This document shows positions 5,332-7,604 of a stretch of 7,604 nt of DNA, piece by piece. The DNA lies in contig JAFZZX010000001.1 in NCBI GenBank assembly GCA_017615515.1, forward strand, positions 1 through 7,604, given 5' to 3'. Source of the stretch: Clostridia bacterium (lineage in GTDB: Bacteria; Bacillota; Clostridia; Christensenellales; CAG-1252). Both the position numbers and the translations under genes were made by a program. Positions within the stretch are counted from its first letter, which is position 1. Every line of letters starts with the position of its first letter. Under the pieces are notes generated by a model, which did no database searches, was not told where the DNA came from, and saw only the letters and a list, made by a program, of their open reading frames with translations.

Positions 5332-6921
5332 CTATTTTTCCGAAATATCGGGGATTTCTTCCTTTCTTTCCGCCGCGATAAAGTAGATGGCGATCTGCAA
5401 TCCGTAGACCACGGGGCAGAAGATGCCGGGATTCACCAAACTGATCCACAAAAGCCCGAGATAGGAGAAGAAGACGGTGGAAGAAAACTCCCTATCCTGC
5501 CCCTTGGAGAGGGCGGAAAGCCGCTCTCTGAACATATAAAGATACGCCGCCACGCCGAAGAGCCCCATCGAACCGATCACCTGCACGGGCAAGCAATGAT
5601 AACACCCGAACATTCCCTCTTTGTTCTGATAGATCGCGCGCAAGCCGCGGTAGCCCATACCGGTGCCGAAGATCGGATAGATCCTGAAGTTTTTCGCCGC
5701 GACGATCATCATATTGCCGCGGTAGTAGTCCGCCTTGACCAAAAGCGGTTTCAAGCTGTCGAACTTCACGATAAAGAGGGCGAGCCCGACCATAAAGAGC
5801 GAAGCGAGGATCGCGAGGTGCGTCCGACGAGCCCTTTTATCCTTCATTCGGAATAGGTTATACGCATATGCCGTCGCTGCGACCGTGCCGAACGCCAAGC
5901 CGAAAAAGATCACCTTGACCGTCCTGCCCGAGTCCTTGATCCCCTCGCCGTATAGGATCGAGAAGGTATCGCGGAAGAGGACGACTACGGCAAGCGAGAT
6001 CGCGACGACCGCGCCGAGAATGATCGCGTTCCTGACGCGCCCCGCCTTGTCCGTCCACAGCGTGTAGCCGACGAGGAAGACGCACATCGCCCCCGCGAAG
6101 ATCATGCCGCCCCTAGAGAGCGAAAGCACCGCCGCGAGCCCTTCCAGCACGCCGACGAGGAAACTGACCGCGCCGCGTGCGCCGCCCTTGCGGGACAAAT
6201 AAAAGAGGAACGGCATCGTCAAGAGCACCGTCGTGGAAAGGTTGTTGCTGATCGAGGAGAGGCGCCGCTCCGAAAACTCCCAACCGCCGCTCCGAATCTC
6301 GGACAGATTGGAGAGATACTGCACCGCGATGATGAAGACGGCGAGCAAGCCGACGTAGAAAGCGGTCTTCGCGATATACTCCCTGAGGTCGTATTCGCCG
6401 TTCGGATTGATCCCCTTGACGAGGAGCGAATACAAAAAGAGCAAGCCGAAGCCGAGCCCGTAGGTATAGTAGAGCGAAGTGCCGGACAGATAATGCTCGA
6501 TCGGCAGGGAGAACAACCCGCCGAGGGCGAGCGCGACCGCTACGGCAAAATAGCCCTTGGTCAAGCCGCCCTTGTGCAGCTTCTTACGATAAAAGATGAA
6601 ATGGAACAAAAGTCCGATCACGGCAGGTACGCCCATCACCCACTTCAGCGCCATAAAGCGATCGAAACTGTCGTACAGGCGCAGGACGATCAAACCGATC
6701 AACAAGAATGGCATAAAGCCCGCGAGCGAATCGTCGGAAAGGATCAATTTTAATGCGATCAGGTAAACGAAAAAGACGACGCCCGCAACCTCCGCTCCGA
6801 AGAGGAAAAAGAGTGCGGCGGCGAGGGTCTCCCCCGCCATCCACGCTTCGCTTTGCATCGCCTTTCTGAAAAGCGCGAGAAGTCTTCCCGCGCCCGTCTT
6901 AATCCTTTCCGTTCCCGTCAT
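5332..6921 (-). CDS. O-antigen ligase/polymerase-like (WaaL/Wzy family) membrane protein
   Basis: A 529-residue polytopic membrane protein with, by eye, about 13-15 hydrophobic segments, including 31-60, 67-81, 92-110, 122-139, 149-169, 185-203, 298-316, 366-385, 446-463 and 484-517. It carries Wzy_C/O-antigen-ligase marks: LSLSRGG (266-272) in the core, then a large loop (about 390-445) with YYRGNMM, IYPIFGTGMGYRG (414-426) and a histidine (H442) before a helix with the GSMGLFGV turn. Such enzymes join or polymerise undecaprenyl-linked glycans outside the membrane. In a presumed Gram-positive, the product would be a capsule, teichuronic or other envelope polysaccharide rather than O-antigen. 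The ATG overlaps the stop of the SIS gene by one base (TAATG) and has no clear ribosome binding site, so translation probably depends on coupling. Whether it acts as ligase or polymerase cannot be told from sequence alone. Confidence 0.82.
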   Translation of the reverse strand: MTGTERIKTGAGRLLALFRKAMQSEAWMAGETLAAALFFLFGAEVAGVVFFVYLIALKLILSDDSLAGFMPFLLIGLIVLRLYDSFDRFMALKWVMGVPAVIGLLFHFIFYRKKLHKGGLTKGYFAVAVALALGGLFSLPIEHYLSGTSLYYTYGLGFGLLFLYSLLVKGINPNGEYDLREYIAKTAFYVGLLAVFIIAVQYLSNLSEIRSGGWEFSERRLSSISNNLSTTVLLTMPFLFYLSRKGGARGAVSFLVGVLEGLAAVLSLSRGGMIFAGAMCVFLVGYTLWTDKAGRVRNAIILGAVVAISLAVVVLFRDTFSILYGEGIKDSGRTVKVIFFGLAFGTVAATAYAYNLFRMKDKRARRTHLAILASLFMVGLALFIVKFDSLKPLLVKADYYRGNMMIVAAKNFRIYPIFGTGMGYRGLRAIYQNKEGMFGCYHCLPVQVIGSMGLFGVAAYLYMFRERLSALSKGQDREFSSTVFFSYLGLLWISLVNPGIFCPVVYGLQIAIYFIAAERKEEIPDISEK

Positions 6922-7604
6922 TATTTCGTGATCGTGACTTTCTTTAAGTTACGCGGAGCGTCGGGATTGAGCCCCTTTTGCTTCGCGAGGGCGATCGTGA
7001 AAAGGTGCATCGCCACCGAATAAGACAGGGTACAGGACATCTTGTCCATCGTCGGCATTTTGACGCCGTAGGTCGCAAGATTCAGTATCTCCTTATTGTC
7101 GCTGAACGTCAACACGTTCGCGTTCAAAATCTGCAATCTCGTCGCAATGTCGCGGAAGTTCTCCGAGCATTCGCCGTCGGGGGCGAGAATGATCACGTTG
7201 ATCCCTTCTTCCACAAGTGCGAAAGGACCGTGCATAAAGTCGTTCGTGCCGTAGAACTGCGCGAAAGTATAGGCGCATTCGTTGAGTTTCAGCATCAATT
7301 CCTTGCCGACGCCCTGCATCACGCCGCGCGACAGAATGATGAAGTTATTGAGATCCTTGACCTGTTCCGCCGCCTCTTCGATCGTCGGGAGCAGTTCGAT
7401 CGCCTCTTCGACCACCTTGGGGAAGTTGCGAACGACGTCCATCATCGGCTTACCCGAAAGGGCGATCGCCAGCATATACAGGACGGTCAGTTCCGCGATA
7501 TAGCTCTTTGCGCTCGCGATACTGCGCTCTTCGCCCGCGCTGAGGTCGAGGTGATATTTGCCCGCCCGCGCGAGGGGTGAGTCAACGTCGTTCGTGATCG
7601 CGAC
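6921..7604 (-). CDS. SIS-domain aminosugar isomerase/deaminase, GlmS-like, N-terminus off the window
   Basis: The visible 227 C-terminal residues are open from base 7604; the first internal Met (7475) is not the start. They cover the end of the first SIS domain, with the GlmS-like AGEERSIASAKSY (23-35), and the whole second SIS domain. Aligning by eye to E. coli GlmS, active-site K485, E488, H504 and K603 correspond to K106, E109 (LKLNE), H125 (MHGP) and K222 (PRNLKK). The E-to-H spacing of 16 is identical. Phosphoaminosugar isomerase or deaminase chemistry is therefore likely. Whether a glutaminase domain precedes it (true GlmS) cannot be seen. The TNDFMHGPFAL stretch looks more like the stand-alone SIS proteins of sugar-uptake loci. 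It is translationally joined to the ligase-like gene, hinting at precursor supply for an envelope glycan. Confidence 0.88.
   Translation of the reverse strand, partial: VAITNDVDSPLARAGKYHLDLSAGEERSIASAKSYIAELTVLYMLAIALSGKPMMDVVRNFPKVVEEAIELLPTIEEAAEQVKDLNNFIILSRGVMQGVGKELMLKLNECAYTFAQFYGTNDFMHGPFALVEEGINVIILAPDGECSENFRDIATRLQILNANVLTFSDNKEILNLATYGVKMPTMDKMSCTLSYSVAMHLFTIALAKQKGLNPDAPRNLKKVTITK

Noticed and set aside
6978..7580. A 200-residue plus-strand frame opposite the SIS gene
   Set aside because: Antisense to a conserved SIS domain with intact active-site residues; its composition is typical of a reversed coding strand.

Overview
The window looks like chromosomal DNA from a GC-rich member of the Clostridia, probably an uncultured gut or rumen type. 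This placement is an inference. It rests on strong GGAGG-type ribosome binding sites, sigma-A-like promoters, an HU protein starting MNKSD, a DUF378 membrane protein and a long BspA-type leucine-rich-repeat protein. No mobile element, CRISPR array, tRNA or rRNA was seen, and nothing suggests horizontal transfer. All genes are on the minus strand except one two-gene plus-strand unit.

Reading the minus strand from the right edge, the first gene is the C-terminal part of an SIS-domain aminosugar isomerase with all four GlmS isomerase active-site positions (6921-7604, start outside the window). Its stop codon overlaps the start of a polytopic O-antigen ligase/polymerase-like membrane protein (5332-6921), so the pair probably forms one cell-envelope glycan unit. 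Next comes HU (4990-5268), with its own promoter and a clean intrinsic terminator. Only 11 bases past that terminator starts a 718-residue LRR_5 protein (2783-4939) with no visible signal peptide.

The plus-strand unit (2389-2771) converges on the LRR gene. It encodes a DUF378-type two-helix membrane protein and an overlapping 49-residue basic/acidic small protein. Diverging from it is a 250-residue xylose-isomerase/endonuclease-IV-like TIM barrel (1499-2251) that keeps all nine metal-ligand positions of endonuclease IV. The left edge holds the first 457 residues of the glycogen branching enzyme GlgB (runs off the window at base 1).

The most unusual non-coding element lies between the TIM-barrel gene and glgB. 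A 12-bp hairpin followed by eight U forms a terminator for the upstream gene, and a near-consensus promoter for glgB is threaded through it, with the -10 box in the hairpin loop. RNA from upstream should fold and terminate. RNA starting at this promoter lacks the left arm and should escape. The right arm can instead pair with a sequence just before the glgB ribosome binding site. No complete unknown defence or mobile system is evident in this window.
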